A DNA stretch of 64,000 bases from Leeuwenhoekiella palythoae (lineage in GTDB: Bacteria; Bacteroidota; Bacteroidia; Flavobacteriales; Flavobacteriaceae), in assembly GCF_900130045.1 (NCBI RefSeq), contig NZ_FQXT01000003.1:620001-684000 (forward strand), in the 5' to 3' direction. The position numbers and the translations under genes are program-made. Positions 42,596 to 51,837 of this stretch are shown piece after piece. The notes beneath the pieces were generated by a model. That model was not told the DNA's origin, ran no database searches, and worked only from the letters and a program-made list of their open reading frames with translations. Position 1 is the stretch's first letter; the number at the start of each line of letters is the position of its first letter.

Positions 42596-43219
42596 GTGGA
42601 TTATAGTTTCCTTTTGAGGACGGCGCACTTTTTTAAAGTCGGCAAACATATCGTCAGTGGCGCGGTATCCCACCGGCAACACTAAAGCAGAAGCAAGATT
42701 GTGTTTTTTGAGTTCGAGGATTTCGTCAAATTTTTCTGGTTCAAAGCCTTCCATAGGGCAGGCATCTATCTTTTCTAATGCACAAACGGTGAGTAAGTTC
42801 CCTAAAGTTAAATAAGCCTGACGAATAGCCCATTCCCGAGTATCAGCCTTAGGCTGTTTATCAAATTTTTGCTCTAGCATTTCTCTAAAGGGTTTGAGAA
42901 TGGCATCGGGAGTTTCCCGCACTTCTTTCACCCTGTCAAAATAGTTAGTTACAAAAGGTGCTTCAACTTTACGCTCAACGCAAATTACTAATACGTGAGA
43001 GGCATCTAGCACCTGACTTTGATTCATTGCGGCTTCTTTTAAGCGCTGCTGAAGTGTTTTATTTGAAATTACTACCAAACGCACCGGTTGCAATCCGTAA
43101 GACGTCGCTGTAAGGTTAAATGCTTCCTTTAAGATATCAAGCTTATCCTCCGAAAGGATTTTAGAATCATTGAATTTTTTAGTTGCGTAGCGCCATTTTA
43201 GACTGGAGATCACATTCAT
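42590..43219 (-). CDS. NAD(P)H-dependent nitroreductase family oxidoreductase
   Basis: This is an FMN-dependent nitroreductase-fold protein of 209 residues. The start RYATKKFNDSKILSEDKLD contains the basic segment that binds the FMN phosphate, SYGLQPVRLVVIS is the second flavin-binding strand, and the end VGYRATDD matches NfsB/YdgI-type enzymes. It reduces nitroaromatics or quinones using NAD(P)H. The physiological substrate cannot be seen. It is divergent from the SanA-like gene, with a 200-bp shared upstream region. Confidence 0.9.
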   Translation of the reverse strand: MNVISSLKWRYATKKFNDSKILSEDKLDILKEAFNLTATSYGLQPVRLVVISNKTLQQRLKEAAMNQSQVLDASHVLVICVERKVEAPFVTNYFDRVKEVRETPDAILKPFREMLEQKFDKQPKADTREWAIRQAYLTLGNLLTVCALEKIDACPMEGFEPEKFDEILELKKHNLASALVLPVGYRATDDMFADFKKVRRPQKETIIHL

Positions 43220-43421
43220 TTGGGTACAATTTTATGTAAAGATACTGTCTTACTTTTGCTCTTGGCTTATAAAAAGCTAAGGAATTCTTATCTAACCATT
43301 AAAAATCTCAACTATTTAAGAGACTTTACCTCATTTATTACATACGTTGTTACCTCTAGATTACGTTTGCATTAAAACAAATGATAAGTTTACAGTTTAG
43401 AAGTTGCTATGCTTTTTATTT

Positions 43422-44084
43422 ATGCCGATTAAGAAATTACTTGCTTTACGTGTGTTGCGCTATTTAGTCCTATTCGGATTATTGATCTTACTGCTCACCT
43501 CTTTTCTCGCCTATCATATCAATGACGAAACCGAAGCCTATATTTATGATTCGGTAGATGCATTGCCTGAGACCTATACCGGTCTTGTTTTGGGCGCCAG
43601 CGTGCGACGTAATGGCGAACTATCTACAATGCTTAGAGACCGTGTTGAGTCTGCCCTACTACTGTACAAACGCGGAAAAATAAAACGCTTTCTGGTTTCC
43701 GGTGACAACCGAACAACCAATTACAATGAACCCGTTGCTATGAAGAACTATCTTTTAGATCGCGGCGTTCCCGAAGAAGATATTTTTATGGATTTTGCAG
43801 GGTTTGACACCTATGATTCGGTGTACCGCGCATCGTATATTTTTGAGGTAGATAATGCAATTGTTGTTTCGCAGCGTTTTCACCTGCCGCGAGCTGTTTA
43901 CATTGCCCGTCGTATGGGCCTTAATTTTTATGGTTACAACGGTGATCGCCGCGAATATGAGTTGGAATCCCGCAATAGATTTAGAGAAGTTGCAGCAAAT
44001 GTAAAAGCCTGGCTCGAACTTTTGATCAATAAAGAGCCTCATTTTAAGGGAGATAAAATTCCCATTACCGGAAAAAACAATTAA
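43422..44084 (+). CDS. SanA/YdcF (DUF218) family membrane protein
   Basis: One N-terminal membrane helix (LRYLVLFGLLILLLTSFLA) is followed by a periplasmic DUF218 domain with GLVLGASVRRNGELS, LVSGDNRTTNYNEP and VSQRFHLPRAVYIARRMG, the three conserved segments of the SanA branch. SanA is linked to envelope barrier function and vancomycin sensitivity in enteric bacteria. I chose the ATG at 43422; an alternative TTG start lies six codons upstream. It lies just before tRNA-Ser. The enzymatic activity is not established. Confidence 0.9.
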   Translation: MPIKKLLALRVLRYLVLFGLLILLLTSFLAYHINDETEAYIYDSVDALPETYTGLVLGASVRRNGELSTMLRDRVESALLLYKRGKIKRFLVSGDNRTTNYNEPVAMKNYLLDRGVPEEDIFMDFAGFDTYDSVYRASYIFEVDNAIVVSQRFHLPRAVYIARRMGLNFYGYNGDRREYELESRNRFREVAANVKAWLELLINKEPHFKGDKIPITGKNN

Positions 44085-44109
44085 GCGAAAAAATCCTTAA
44101 AAAAGTGCA

Positions 44110-44139
44110 TTGTCAAATAGAAAAATGTTTCTATATTTG
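44110..44139 (+). promoter_or_regulatory. Promoter of tRNA-Ser
   Basis: TTG (44110-44112), exactly 19 bp, then TATATTTG (44132-44139): a perfect match to the Bacteroidota sigma-A promoter TTG-N19-TAnnTTTG, about 37 nt before the tRNA. Confidence 0.85.
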
Positions 44140-44175
44140 CACCCGCAATCAGCAAATAGCTGATGAGACACTCAA

Positions 44176-44260
44176 GGAGAAATGGCAGAGTGGTCGAATG
44201 CGGCGGTCTTGAAAACCGTTGAGGGTCACACCTCCGGGGGTTCGAATCCCTCTTTCTCCG
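44176..44260 (+). tRNA. tRNA-Ser (anticodon UGA)
   Basis: This is an 85-nt cloverleaf. The acceptor stem GGAGAAA/TTTCTCC has discriminator G, the anticodon loop is CTTGAAA with TGA flanked by CGGT and ACCG, a long variable arm (GAGGGTCACACCTC region) is typical of serine tRNAs, and the T arm carries GGTTCGAATCC. No CCA is encoded. The DNA immediately after it is of foreign character, so this tRNA is a likely integration site. Confidence 0.97.
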
Positions 44261-44293
44261 CTGATGAAGATGTCAAATGACACTTTAAAAGTT

Positions 44294-44329
44294 AAAACCC
44301 TTTAAACTCAGTGTTTAGAGGGTTTTTTT
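44294..44329 (+). terminator. Terminator after tRNA-Ser
   Basis: AAAACCCTTTAAAC pairs with GTTTAGAGGGTTTT (one wobble) around a 5-nt loop, followed by a T run, 33 nt after the tRNA. Confidence 0.88.
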
Positions 44330-44370
44330 GTTTTAAACCTGTAGCAAAATACACTTTAAAGGTCAAAATA

Positions 44371-44418
44371 CAGTTACCCTATTGGTTACCCCCTGTAATT
44401 GGATATTTTCAGGGTAAC
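44371..44418. other. Repeated GTTACCC / GGGTAAC sites beside tRNA-Ser
   Basis: GTTACCC occurs at about 44373 and at 44385, and the inverted GGGTAAC at 44412-44418. Such clustered direct and inverted heptamers next to a tRNA 3' end resemble integrase arm-binding sites. No integrase gene remains, so this would be the scar of an old integrative element (inference). Confidence 0.4.
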
Positions 44419-44639
44419 AAATTCTTAGGGATTAATGTGGAATCCCTAGCTACAGCTAACGTTTACATATAATTTCGTCAACCAATTAATTAGTAAAACT
44501 ATAATTAGAACTTATTGCTACCTCATAGCAAACATACAGAACAGTAGTGGTAAATCAGTTATTTCTGCTAAAATCAAATTATCAGGAAAAACCATAACCT
44601 TAAGTATTGATAACTATATTGGTATATATCACCTCGACA

Positions 44640-45870
44640 AAACTGAACCAGTGTTTTAGTTGAAAAATTAATAACTTTAAATAATAACTTTAATAAGAAA
44701 TATGCATAGAAATTTCAGTTCTGAGCTCTAGTTAATAGCAGCTATCGAAGCTTTAAAGGAGCGCTATAGCCTTTTTGAACTTGTCTAACGGTTTGAACTT
44801 CACCCTAATTAGTTTAGCCTGTGGAAACAAGAATTTCTAGAGAAATCAAGCGATGTTTTTGATAAGAAAAAAGACAGACATACCTGCTGAAAAAGACGTT
44901 GATCTTAATAAGCTTTGTGCAAAATAGGGAAGCTTGAGATCGAGCGTGACTTAAAAAAACTTGAATAAACTGGATCTGATGAAATAAGGCCTAGCCTTAT
45001 TTCAACCAAAGGAAAGACAGGCTGACGTATCAAAGAATAGTGTAAGCTTGTAGCAATTAACCGTAGCACATTTTACTATAACCCAAAAGGAGAAAAACTA
45101 GAGAGCCTTGAAATGATGAAACTCCTGGATAAACATATTCTAGAAGAGCCTACTACGGGTGTTGTAACTATACAATCAATGCTTAAGGATAAACGGTATA
45201 ACGCCTGATACAAACAGGTAAGGCGAATAATGCGTAAAGCCAATATAAGTTCCATCTATCCAAGGCGTCACCTGACCTGTCTAGGCGATAAAAATTATCT
45301 TCCCTTAGCTTTTAAAGAATTTAGAGATTGTATGCACCCATCAGGTATGAGAAGTTGACATTACTTATATCCCATTGCAATAGGGATTTATATATCTTAC
45401 GGCTGTGATCGATGTTTTTAGCCGAGTAAATATTGGCTGGGAACTATTCAACACACTAGATAGCAATAGTAGTTTGGGAATAGTGAAATAAGCATTGTCA
45501 TAGCACGGGTAGTCAAAAATTCTTAATTCAGATCAAGGGAGCCAGTTCACCTGTTTAGAATATATCCTATTTAAAAAAGAATAGAATAAAGTTCAGTATA
45601 GATGCAAAAGGATGGGCGCTTGACAATATCTATTTTGAACGTTGCTAGAAGTATATTAAATATTAGCACATTTGCCAAAATATAGAAGAAAACGGAATCA
45701 CGCTTTATAAAGGAATAAAGCCATGATAAACAGATATCACCATAGGGATCCCAAGGAATTAATAGAATAAAAACCTATAGAAAAATACCAGAATGCAGCT
45801 TAAATTAGATTAAGAATCAATCAAAAGTGGTCTAAACAAATTGAGGTATTATACAGTTACATTACCATTA
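44640..45870 (+). pseudogene. Decayed IS3-family insertion sequence (orfA and orfB remnants)
   Basis: No open frame survives, but translation across stops and shifts gives a clear IS3 transposase. Around 44733-44970 the orfA part reads AIEALKERYSLFELV, then RFELHPN, then SLWKQEFLEKSSDVF, with a coiled-coil GKLEIERDLKKLE. From about 45000 the orfB part reads SLEMMKLLDKHILEEP, NISSIYPRRHLT, LAFKEFRD and, near the end, GWALDNIYFERCW followed by ENGITLYKG. At least ten in-frame stops are present. The right end may lie near GAGGTATTATACAG at 45842-45856; I could not place a matching left inverted repeat. Heavy decay suggests an old insertion. It belongs to a different IS3 subgroup from the element at 50621. 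Confidence 0.8.
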
Positions 45871-46000
45871 TTTTGATAGGTAAGTCAAAATAATATGATT
45901 CTTAATGAAATAATAATTGGGAAAGTATTACAATGTTTTAACCTTTAATTATTAATAATTATAAACCATTTAAGTCTAAATTGGTCAAAAATCTTGAGCC

Positions 46001-47464
46001 ATGACTTTACGGTATTTCAAACTATTAATACTAATAAGCCTTTTAATAGGGATAATCATTTTGATGCTTTTTAGTGTAGTTTATCTGTACATATTTGCAA
46101 TCCTGAATTTTGTATTTATTGCACTACTGGCATTTATCAAAACTAGAAATAAGAGATCAAATTCAAGTCTAGAGCAAAAAAAAGTAGTGGAAGACGATCT
46201 CTTTATAAGTATTCACATTCCTATATATAAAGAACCCGTATCTACTGTTTTAAAAACTATACAAGCGGCTATAAATCAAAATTATTCAAACTTTGAAGTT
46301 TTAGTTATATATAACAATACTCCAGATATTAATTACTGGAAACCTGTACAAAACTTTTGTGAGCAGTTTTCAGAGCAGGTTAAATTTTTAAATTTTTTAA
46401 ATGTAAAAGATTATAAAGCCGGGGCATTAAATAAAGCATTACCGTATATACAACCACAGACAGATTTGATACTTACTGTAGACGCAGATTATGAGCTTAG
46501 CAGAAACGCTTTAAAATTTGTAAATAGTGATTTTATTCATAATAAGCATAATTTAATACAATACCCCCAACACTACAACAACTTAGATACAGACTGTCCT
46601 GTCAATGCAGAATTTAATCATTATTTTGAGTTTTACTCAAAATTTGCAGCCAACGAAAGTCTAAGTCTTCCTACCGGAACGTTATCTGCAATAGATAAAA
46701 AATCATTAGAAAAACTGGGTGGTTGGCCAACTGTTTCTATAACAGAAGATGCTCAACTTGGCATTCAATTATTTGAAAATAACTTTAGTGCTATATATAT
46801 AGATCGTGTTATTGGTGCTGGAACAGCACCAAATGCACCTGCAGAGTTTATTAAACAACGCGAACGTTGGATTTATGGAAATTTTCAAAATCTAATTTAT
46901 TTACTGAAGTCTAAGAAGCTTCCCTTAGCGATAAAGGCAAAGCTTATACCTCAACTCACCTGCTGGTTTAATTTTAATTTCTTTTCGTATTTAATTCTTT
47001 TAACTAGTGCGATATCAATTTCTTTTAATCTGGTTACCGCTGCATCAGTGCTTTATATTGTTCCCATAACAATTGTCTCACTTCTTACAAGTCATCTTTC
47101 TAAATTTTATAGTTTTTTACAATCTACAGCCACTTTTTACTTAGCAGTAAAAGCTTTTTTATTGCACCAAGGCTTAGCATTTCAGTCAAGTATATACTGG
47201 CTCACCTATTTTATAGATACAAGACTTCCTTTTAGAAGAACTTCAAAAGTTCAATCTCGTTTCAAACCTGTTTATGATAGTCTTTATCTAATAATACCCA
47301 TACAGTGTATTGCATTGATATTTATTGATCATCAACTGCAGTTATTAGGACTTTCAATTTTATGCTACAGCTTACTACTGACTTACGGAATGTATTTTTT
47401 TAATATAAAACTGTATAAAAACTCTTACAATCAACTAGCTAACACTATATCAATAAATTTATGA
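46001..47464 (+). CDS. Membrane GT2 glycosyltransferase, cellulose-synthase-like (processive)
   Basis: This is a polymer-type family 2 glycosyltransferase of 487 residues. Two N-terminal helices are followed by the GT-A domain with SIHIPIYKEPVSTVL, a first Asp in the NNTPD strand, TVDADYELS (DxD-like), SITEDAQLGIQLF (TED) and QRERWIYGNFQNL (the QxxRW motif of processive enzymes). Four to five helices close the protein and would form a polysaccharide channel. No PilZ domain is seen. It is the first gene of a four-gene operon; the next gene overlaps it by 4 nt. The local base composition is clearly lower in GC than the core genes. The product is probably an exopolysaccharide or surface glycan of unknown structure. 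Confidence 0.88.
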   Translation: MTLRYFKLLILISLLIGIIILMLFSVVYLYIFAILNFVFIALLAFIKTRNKRSNSSLEQKKVVEDDLFISIHIPIYKEPVSTVLKTIQAAINQNYSNFEVLVIYNNTPDINYWKPVQNFCEQFSEQVKFLNFLNVKDYKAGALNKALPYIQPQTDLILTVDADYELSRNALKFVNSDFIHNKHNLIQYPQHYNNLDTDCPVNAEFNHYFEFYSKFAANESLSLPTGTLSAIDKKSLEKLGGWPTVSITEDAQLGIQLFENNFSAIYIDRVIGAGTAPNAPAEFIKQRERWIYGNFQNLIYLLKSKKLPLAIKAKLIPQLTCWFNFNFFSYLILLTSAISISFNLVTAASVLYIVPITIVSLLTSHLSKFYSFLQSTATFYLAVKAFLLHQGLAFQSSIYWLTYFIDTRLPFRRTSKVQSRFKPVYDSLYLIIPIQCIALIFIDHQLQLLGLSILCYSLLLTYGMYFFNIKLYKNSYNQLANTISINL

Positions 47465-48576
47465 AAATAGCAATAATTGCCCACGCTAAATTTCCTATTG
47501 CAGAACCTTATGCTGGTGGATTAGAAATGATTACTCACCTTCTGGTAGATGCATTAGTAGATCGTGGTCATCAGGTAGATTTATATGCACATCATAAAAG
47601 TCAGACGAAAGCAAACTTGATTGCGATAGATCATTTTAAAGGAGATGTAATAGAAGATTTAAATAGTGAAGATTATCCCATATTTAATAATTTACAATTG
47701 GGACATCTTATAAACTATAGTCGCGTATTTAATCAAATTAAATCTAAGGAGTACGATATTGTACACAATCATTCATTGAATATACAGGCTTTATTGCTTG
47801 GTAATATGCTACCACAACAAGTGATAACCTCTTTGCATACACCACCTTTAACCGATTTAAAAGTAGCAAACCTTATTTTAAAAGATCTACACAATCAATA
47901 TTATACCTCAGTGAGTAATAGTCTTTGTAAGCAATGGAAAAAATTTATCCCCTCGTGTACAACTATTCGGAATGGTATTGATGTTAGTCGCTGGGAGTAT
48001 GTTACTCAGAAGTCTTCTTCTTTTGTATTCTGGTATGGACGTATATGTAAAGAAAAGGCGCCACATCTAGCTATTGAAGCTGCCCTATTAAAAAACAAAG
48101 AAATTAGGATTGCAGGACCTATAGATCAGGAAGCCCAAGAGTATTATGATACTTATATAAAAAAATATATAAATAATCCTCTTGTGACGTTCTTAGGGCA
48201 TTTAAGTCAATCTGAATTAAATAAAGAATTATTGAAAAGTGAATGTTGTTTATTTACCAGTTTATGGGATGAACCTTATGGTCTTGTATTAGCAGAAACT
48301 CTTGCAACCGGAACACCATTAATCGCTTTTGATACCGGAGCAGTCAACGAAATTTTAAGTGAAAAAGTAGCGGTAATTGTAGAAAAGGGAAATGTCAATC
48401 AGCTTGCAAAAGCACTAGATAAAGTAAAGGATATAGATCCAAGTATTTGTAGAGCTTATGCAGAAGGGCATATGTCTTATGAGCGTATGGTAGATGATTA
48501 TATAGCCTTGTATGACCATATTTTAGAAATAAGCCAATTTTTATATGACACACAGAATAGCGTATTACGCACATAG
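47461..48576 (+). CDS. GT4 family glycosyltransferase
   Basis: This retaining GT-B glycosyltransferase of 371 residues has an N-terminal Rossmann half with the Gly-rich loop (EPYAGGLEMITHLLV) that is typical of GT4. The C-terminal half carries VFWYGRICKEKAPHLAIEAA, FLGHLSQSELNKELLKS and the catalytic ExxxxxxxE segment DEPYGLVLAETLATGTPLIA. It overlaps its upstream neighbour by 4 nt (ATGA) and the downstream gene by 32 nt. No membrane helix is present, so it works in the cytoplasm on nucleotide-sugar donors. The sugar is not predictable. Confidence 0.9.
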   Translation: MKIAIIAHAKFPIAEPYAGGLEMITHLLVDALVDRGHQVDLYAHHKSQTKANLIAIDHFKGDVIEDLNSEDYPIFNNLQLGHLINYSRVFNQIKSKEYDIVHNHSLNIQALLLGNMLPQQVITSLHTPPLTDLKVANLILKDLHNQYYTSVSNSLCKQWKKFIPSCTTIRNGIDVSRWEYVTQKSSSFVFWYGRICKEKAPHLAIEAALLKNKEIRIAGPIDQEAQEYYDTYIKKYINNPLVTFLGHLSQSELNKELLKSECCLFTSLWDEPYGLVLAETLATGTPLIAFDTGAVNEILSEKVAVIVEKGNVNQLAKALDKVKDIDPSICRAYAEGHMSYERMVDDYIALYDHILEISQFLYDTQNSVLRT

Positions 48577-49603
48577 TCACGGGAGTGGGCATTCTCGTTA
48601 TGCAAGTAGGTTTGCCGACGGTTATGGTTCAAATTGTCTAATACTTACAGATTCTGATTATAATTTCCCGGATCATGCTGAGGTGCAGCAATTACCAAAT
48701 GAGGATCTTGATGGCACTGAGCTAATGCCAAATTCTTACAATAAACCGAGCTATTTACATCATTCCCCTGTAGGTCTGTCTAAGATTTTAAAACGCAACA
48801 TGTATATTCTACAGGCACTACAAAAATTCTCAATAGATTTTCTAATTGTTGATGTAAGCGTAGAAATTGCAGCATTAGCCCGAGTATCTTCTGTCCCTTA
48901 TGTATATCGAAGAATGCCCGGGAATCGCTCAGATCTTGCGCATGTTGAAGCATACCGGGGAGCGCTCTTTTTACTGGCATACTATCCTAGAGATTTTGAA
49001 AGTATTGATACACCTGCCTGGATAGTGGCTAAAACATGTTATTTAGGTTTTATTAATAAACCCGGAATTCAATCTATACAAGCGGTAAAACCCTATTACG
49101 ACATAACTATTGTTACCGGTTTTGGCGGTACAACTATAACAAATTTATTACCAGTACTATTGAACCAATATCCAGATTACAGTGTACAAGTATTAGGACC
49201 TGTAGAAAATAGTATTCAGAATGAAAATGTAACCTATCAAGGTGTTGTAGATCGAGTAGAAGATTTTATTCACGAGAAAACTATTGTTATCGCAAGTTGT
49301 GGAACAAATATGGTTTTAAAGATGATAAGTCTTGGAAAAAGATTTTTAGCATTTCCAGAAGAACGCCCTTATTTAGAACAAAAAACTACAGCTGGAATAC
49401 TTGAAAAACTGAATATAGCCCAAAAAGTTGATGTACATAACTTAAATCATCTTATAAAGGTGGCCAAAACTTTTCAACCTTATAAAACACCCGAGCATTA
49501 TTTTACTACAGTTAACAAACTGACAGGTCAAGTTGAGGTTTTTTTTAAAACCGTTATTAATGCTTCAAAAGAAAAAGAATATGAAACCAATAGCAGAATG
49601 TAG
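48545..49603 (+). CDS. MurG/GT28-like glycosyltransferase
   Basis: This is a GT-B fold protein of 352 residues. The N-terminal YYAHSHGSGHSRYASRFA is the glycine-rich GxGHxxR-type loop of MurG-like and diacylglycerol glucosyltransferase-like enzymes. The C-terminal half has TIVTGFGGTTITNLL, IVIASCGTNMVLKMISLGKR and FPEERPYLEQKTTAGIL, corresponding to the donor-binding HGG and EQ segments in variant form. It overlaps the genes on both sides (32 and 23 nt). The best description is an inverting glycosyltransferase for a lipid- or polymer-linked glycan; the acceptor is unknown. Compact overlaps indicate that it evolved as part of this operon. Confidence 0.75.
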   Translation: MTHRIAYYAHSHGSGHSRYASRFADGYGSNCLILTDSDYNFPDHAEVQQLPNEDLDGTELMPNSYNKPSYLHHSPVGLSKILKRNMYILQALQKFSIDFLIVDVSVEIAALARVSSVPYVYRRMPGNRSDLAHVEAYRGALFLLAYYPRDFESIDTPAWIVAKTCYLGFINKPGIQSIQAVKPYYDITIVTGFGGTTITNLLPVLLNQYPDYSVQVLGPVENSIQNENVTYQGVVDRVEDFIHEKTIVIASCGTNMVLKMISLGKRFLAFPEERPYLEQKTTAGILEKLNIAQKVDVHNLNHLIKVAKTFQPYKTPEHYFTTVNKLTGQVEVFFKTVINASKEKEYETNSRM

Positions 49604-50444
49604 TATAATAACAATTCATTATGGCCGACAAGAGCATCTTAATAATTTAATACTTGGTATTGAACGCAATTCAATACATCCCAAAGAGCTTATAATTATT
49701 AATATGGATCCCAAGTTAAAACTTGATTATAATGGCCCGCTGACTATCAATTTAAATAATATACTAAGTGATAGAGCTAATTTATTACCCATAGCTAATG
49801 CGCGTAATCTAGGGGCTGAATTAGCCGAAACTAATCATTTATTATTTCTAGATGTAGATTGTATACCAGAGGATAATTATATCCAAAACCTCAATGATCA
49901 ATTGGATATATATAAAGGTTTAATAATGGCAACTCCAAGATATCTAAAGAAGCCAGTAACTCGGGTTGAAACAATAGATTTAATTGATAAAAGCACATTG
50001 CATCCACGACGTCCAGCATATTCTAAGGTTACTCTTATAGACCATTATGAACTATTCTGGAGTTTATGTTTTGCGATGACTAAACAAGATTTTAAAGCGC
50101 TTCAAGGTTTTGATGAAGAATACAAAGGATATGGAGCAGAGGATACAGACTTTGCTTTTAAAGCAAAAGCTGCTGGGATGAAATTTTGCTTATCACCAGC
50201 TATCGCATTTCACCAACAACATAGTTTTGTACGACCACCATTAGACAAAATTGAAGGAATAGTTAATAATGCAAATTACTTTCATAAAAAATGGGATATC
50301 TGGCCTATGGAAAAAGCTCTGAAAGCTTTTGATAATGCAGGATTTATTACGTTTGATACCAGTACAAATACTTATTCTATAACCCATTTACCAGATGATC
50401 ATAGCATCGAAAAATATAGAGTGACAAATGAACCCTTTGCATAA
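49581..50444 (+). CDS. GT2 family glycosyltransferase (soluble)
   Basis: This GT-A glycosyltransferase of about 287 residues lacks membrane helices. Visible motifs are CSIITIHYGRQEHLNNLI, FLDVDCIPEDNYI (the DxD metal site) and ALQGFDEEYKGYGAEDTDFAFKAKAAG, which resembles the ED-containing region of galactosyl- and GalNAc-transferases such as the chondroitin-synthase GT2 type. I choose the ATG at 49581 (MKPIAECS) rather than the frame's first codon at 49533, since the extra residues are basic and unlike the family. It overlaps the preceding gene by 23 nt and ends the operon; a terminator follows at 50479-50508. Confidence 0.88.
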   Translation: MKPIAECSIITIHYGRQEHLNNLILGIERNSIHPKELIIINMDPKLKLDYNGPLTINLNNILSDRANLLPIANARNLGAELAETNHLLFLDVDCIPEDNYIQNLNDQLDIYKGLIMATPRYLKKPVTRVETIDLIDKSTLHPRRPAYSKVTLIDHYELFWSLCFAMTKQDFKALQGFDEEYKGYGAEDTDFAFKAKAAGMKFCLSPAIAFHQQHSFVRPPLDKIEGIVNNANYFHKKWDIWPMEKALKAFDNAGFITFDTSTNTYSITHLPDDHSIEKYRVTNEPFA

Positions 50445-50478
50445 CTTGTGCGATAAACAAATATTTGAGTTCTAAAAC

Positions 50479-50508
50479 AAAAACCGCTAGCAAAAATGCT
50501 GCGGTTTT
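50479..50508 (+). terminator. Terminator of the glycosyltransferase operon
   Basis: AAACCGC-TAGC and GCT-GCGGTTT form a stem around a short A-rich loop, 35 nt after the last stop, with a short T run. Confidence 0.75.
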
Positions 50509-50703
50509 GAGTGTTTCAAGCCTTTAGCTCAAATTCAGTCATGAATTTTATTGGCTAGAAAAGTATTATAGAGTAATTTATTATTCTGATTTGTAGGCTT
50601 CATTAAAAATGACCTCCTCCTGACCTCCCCCCATTAAATCGGACTGATAAAAACTAGAGTATTTCGGGCAAATAAATGTTAACTTTAAATAGATTATTTG
50701 TTT

Positions 50704-50965
50704 ATTAAACGATCAAAATTTACCGAGTCGCCGATTGTATTTGCGATCTAACAGGTTGAGACTGGAACACGTCTTTCTGAGATCCGTCGCAAGATTGGAA
50801 TCAGCGAGGCTACCTTTTACAATTGGAATAAAAAATACGATGGTCTAGGTGTCTCTGAACTGAGAAGGCTCAAAACTTGGAGGAGGAGAATGCTCAGCTT
50901 AAAAAGCTTGTAGCCGATTTAAGTCTTGACAAGCAGATTCTTCAGGATGTATTAAAAAAAGTTCT
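50704..50965 (+). pseudogene. IS3 orfA remnant (HTH part of transposase)
   Basis: The sequence reads KRSKFTESPIVFAI, a stop, then QVETGTRLSEIRRKIGISEATFYNWNKKYDG, written here in part. The expected start ATG has become ATT (50704-50706). A nonsense codon follows (TAA about 40 nt later), and a one-base change near 50875 shifts the frame before the leucine-zipper segment EEENAQLKKLVADL. The gene is therefore dead by three separate lesions. Confidence 0.8.
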
Positions 50966-51837
50966 GAGGCCGTCTCGAAAACGGGAGATGATCAGCACTA
51001 TTCGAATGGAATATAATATTTCCATCAACCGTTGTGTACGCCTAATATTGTTGCACAAAAGCGTTTTTTATTATATCCCTAAAGAACGTGGGGATGAATT
51101 GATGCGCATGAGAATGAAAGAAATAGCAGCAACACGGGTACGCTATGGGTATTTGAGGATCTATATCCTACTTCGCTGGGAAGGCTTTATGGATAATAAT
51201 AAACGCGTTTATAGCGTGTATTGCGAAGAAGGTTTAAATCTCAGGTCTAAGAGGTCTAAAAGAAGTCGGTGTGGAGCCCATAGACAACTGTTCCCAGTGA
51301 TGCCTCTAGTTTACATGAGTGCTGGCGTATGGTCCCGAAAGCTTTCGGGATTGTAACAGATCAGCTCTACGATGGAAGCCGTTTTTAGAGCCTTAACTGT
51401 AGTGGATAATTCTAGTCGTAAATGTTTAGCAATATAGAGGAAAATCTCTTAAAGGAATTGATGTTGTTAGGGTGATGGATAATTTAGTTTCTGGCGCAAG
51501 AGTTTATCCTAAATGCATAAAAGTAGATAATGGAAGTGAATTTATCAGTAAAGTATTGGATAAATGGGCTTATGAAAGTAATGTGGAATTATACTTCTCA
51601 AGACCAGAAAAGCCTACTGATAATCCCTTTATAGAAAGCTTCAATGGATCTTTCAGAGATGAATGTTTAAATACGAACTGGTTCTTCTCTTTGGAAGATG
51701 CTCAAGAAAAGTTCGATATTTGGAGGGAAGACTATAACGGGTTTAGACCACACAACTCATTGGGTGACATGTCACCCAATGAGTACATTAAAATCAATGA
51801 AAATAGCCCAGATTCTCTAGTTATGACCAGTACCTAA
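50950..51837 (+). pseudogene. IS3 orfB remnant (DDE transposase), split and with hairpin insertion
   Basis: The 5' part (to about 51300) gives HTH_21-type sequence (MEYNISINRCVRLILLHKSV, ATRVRYGYLRIYILLRWEGF). The 3' part, 51472-51837, gives an intact rve end with CIKVDNGSEFISKVL (second catalytic Asp) and NPFIESFNGSFRDECLN (catalytic Glu). Between them, where related transposases have W-x-M-D-F with the first catalytic Asp, the DNA instead has the 18-bp palindrome TCCCGAAAGCTTTCGGGA (51333-51350), with nonsense codons after it. The reading frame also changes just before this point. The enzyme cannot be active. Confidence 0.8.
51333..51350. repeat. 18-bp palindrome inserted in transposase, same core as the dispersed element
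   Basis: TCCCGAAAGCTTTCGGGA is perfectly self-complementary and matches the palindromic core of the intergenic element at 19806 (one base different) and 40836 (two bases different). Flanks read GTATGG before and TTGTAACAGATCAG after, which join to normal transposase sequence if the palindrome is removed and three bases are restored. Confidence 0.65.

Noticed and set aside
46001-47464. Bacterial cellulose synthase BcsA
   Set aside because: The QxxRW-type motif is present, but PilZ and the bcsB/bcsZ/bcsC neighbours are missing.
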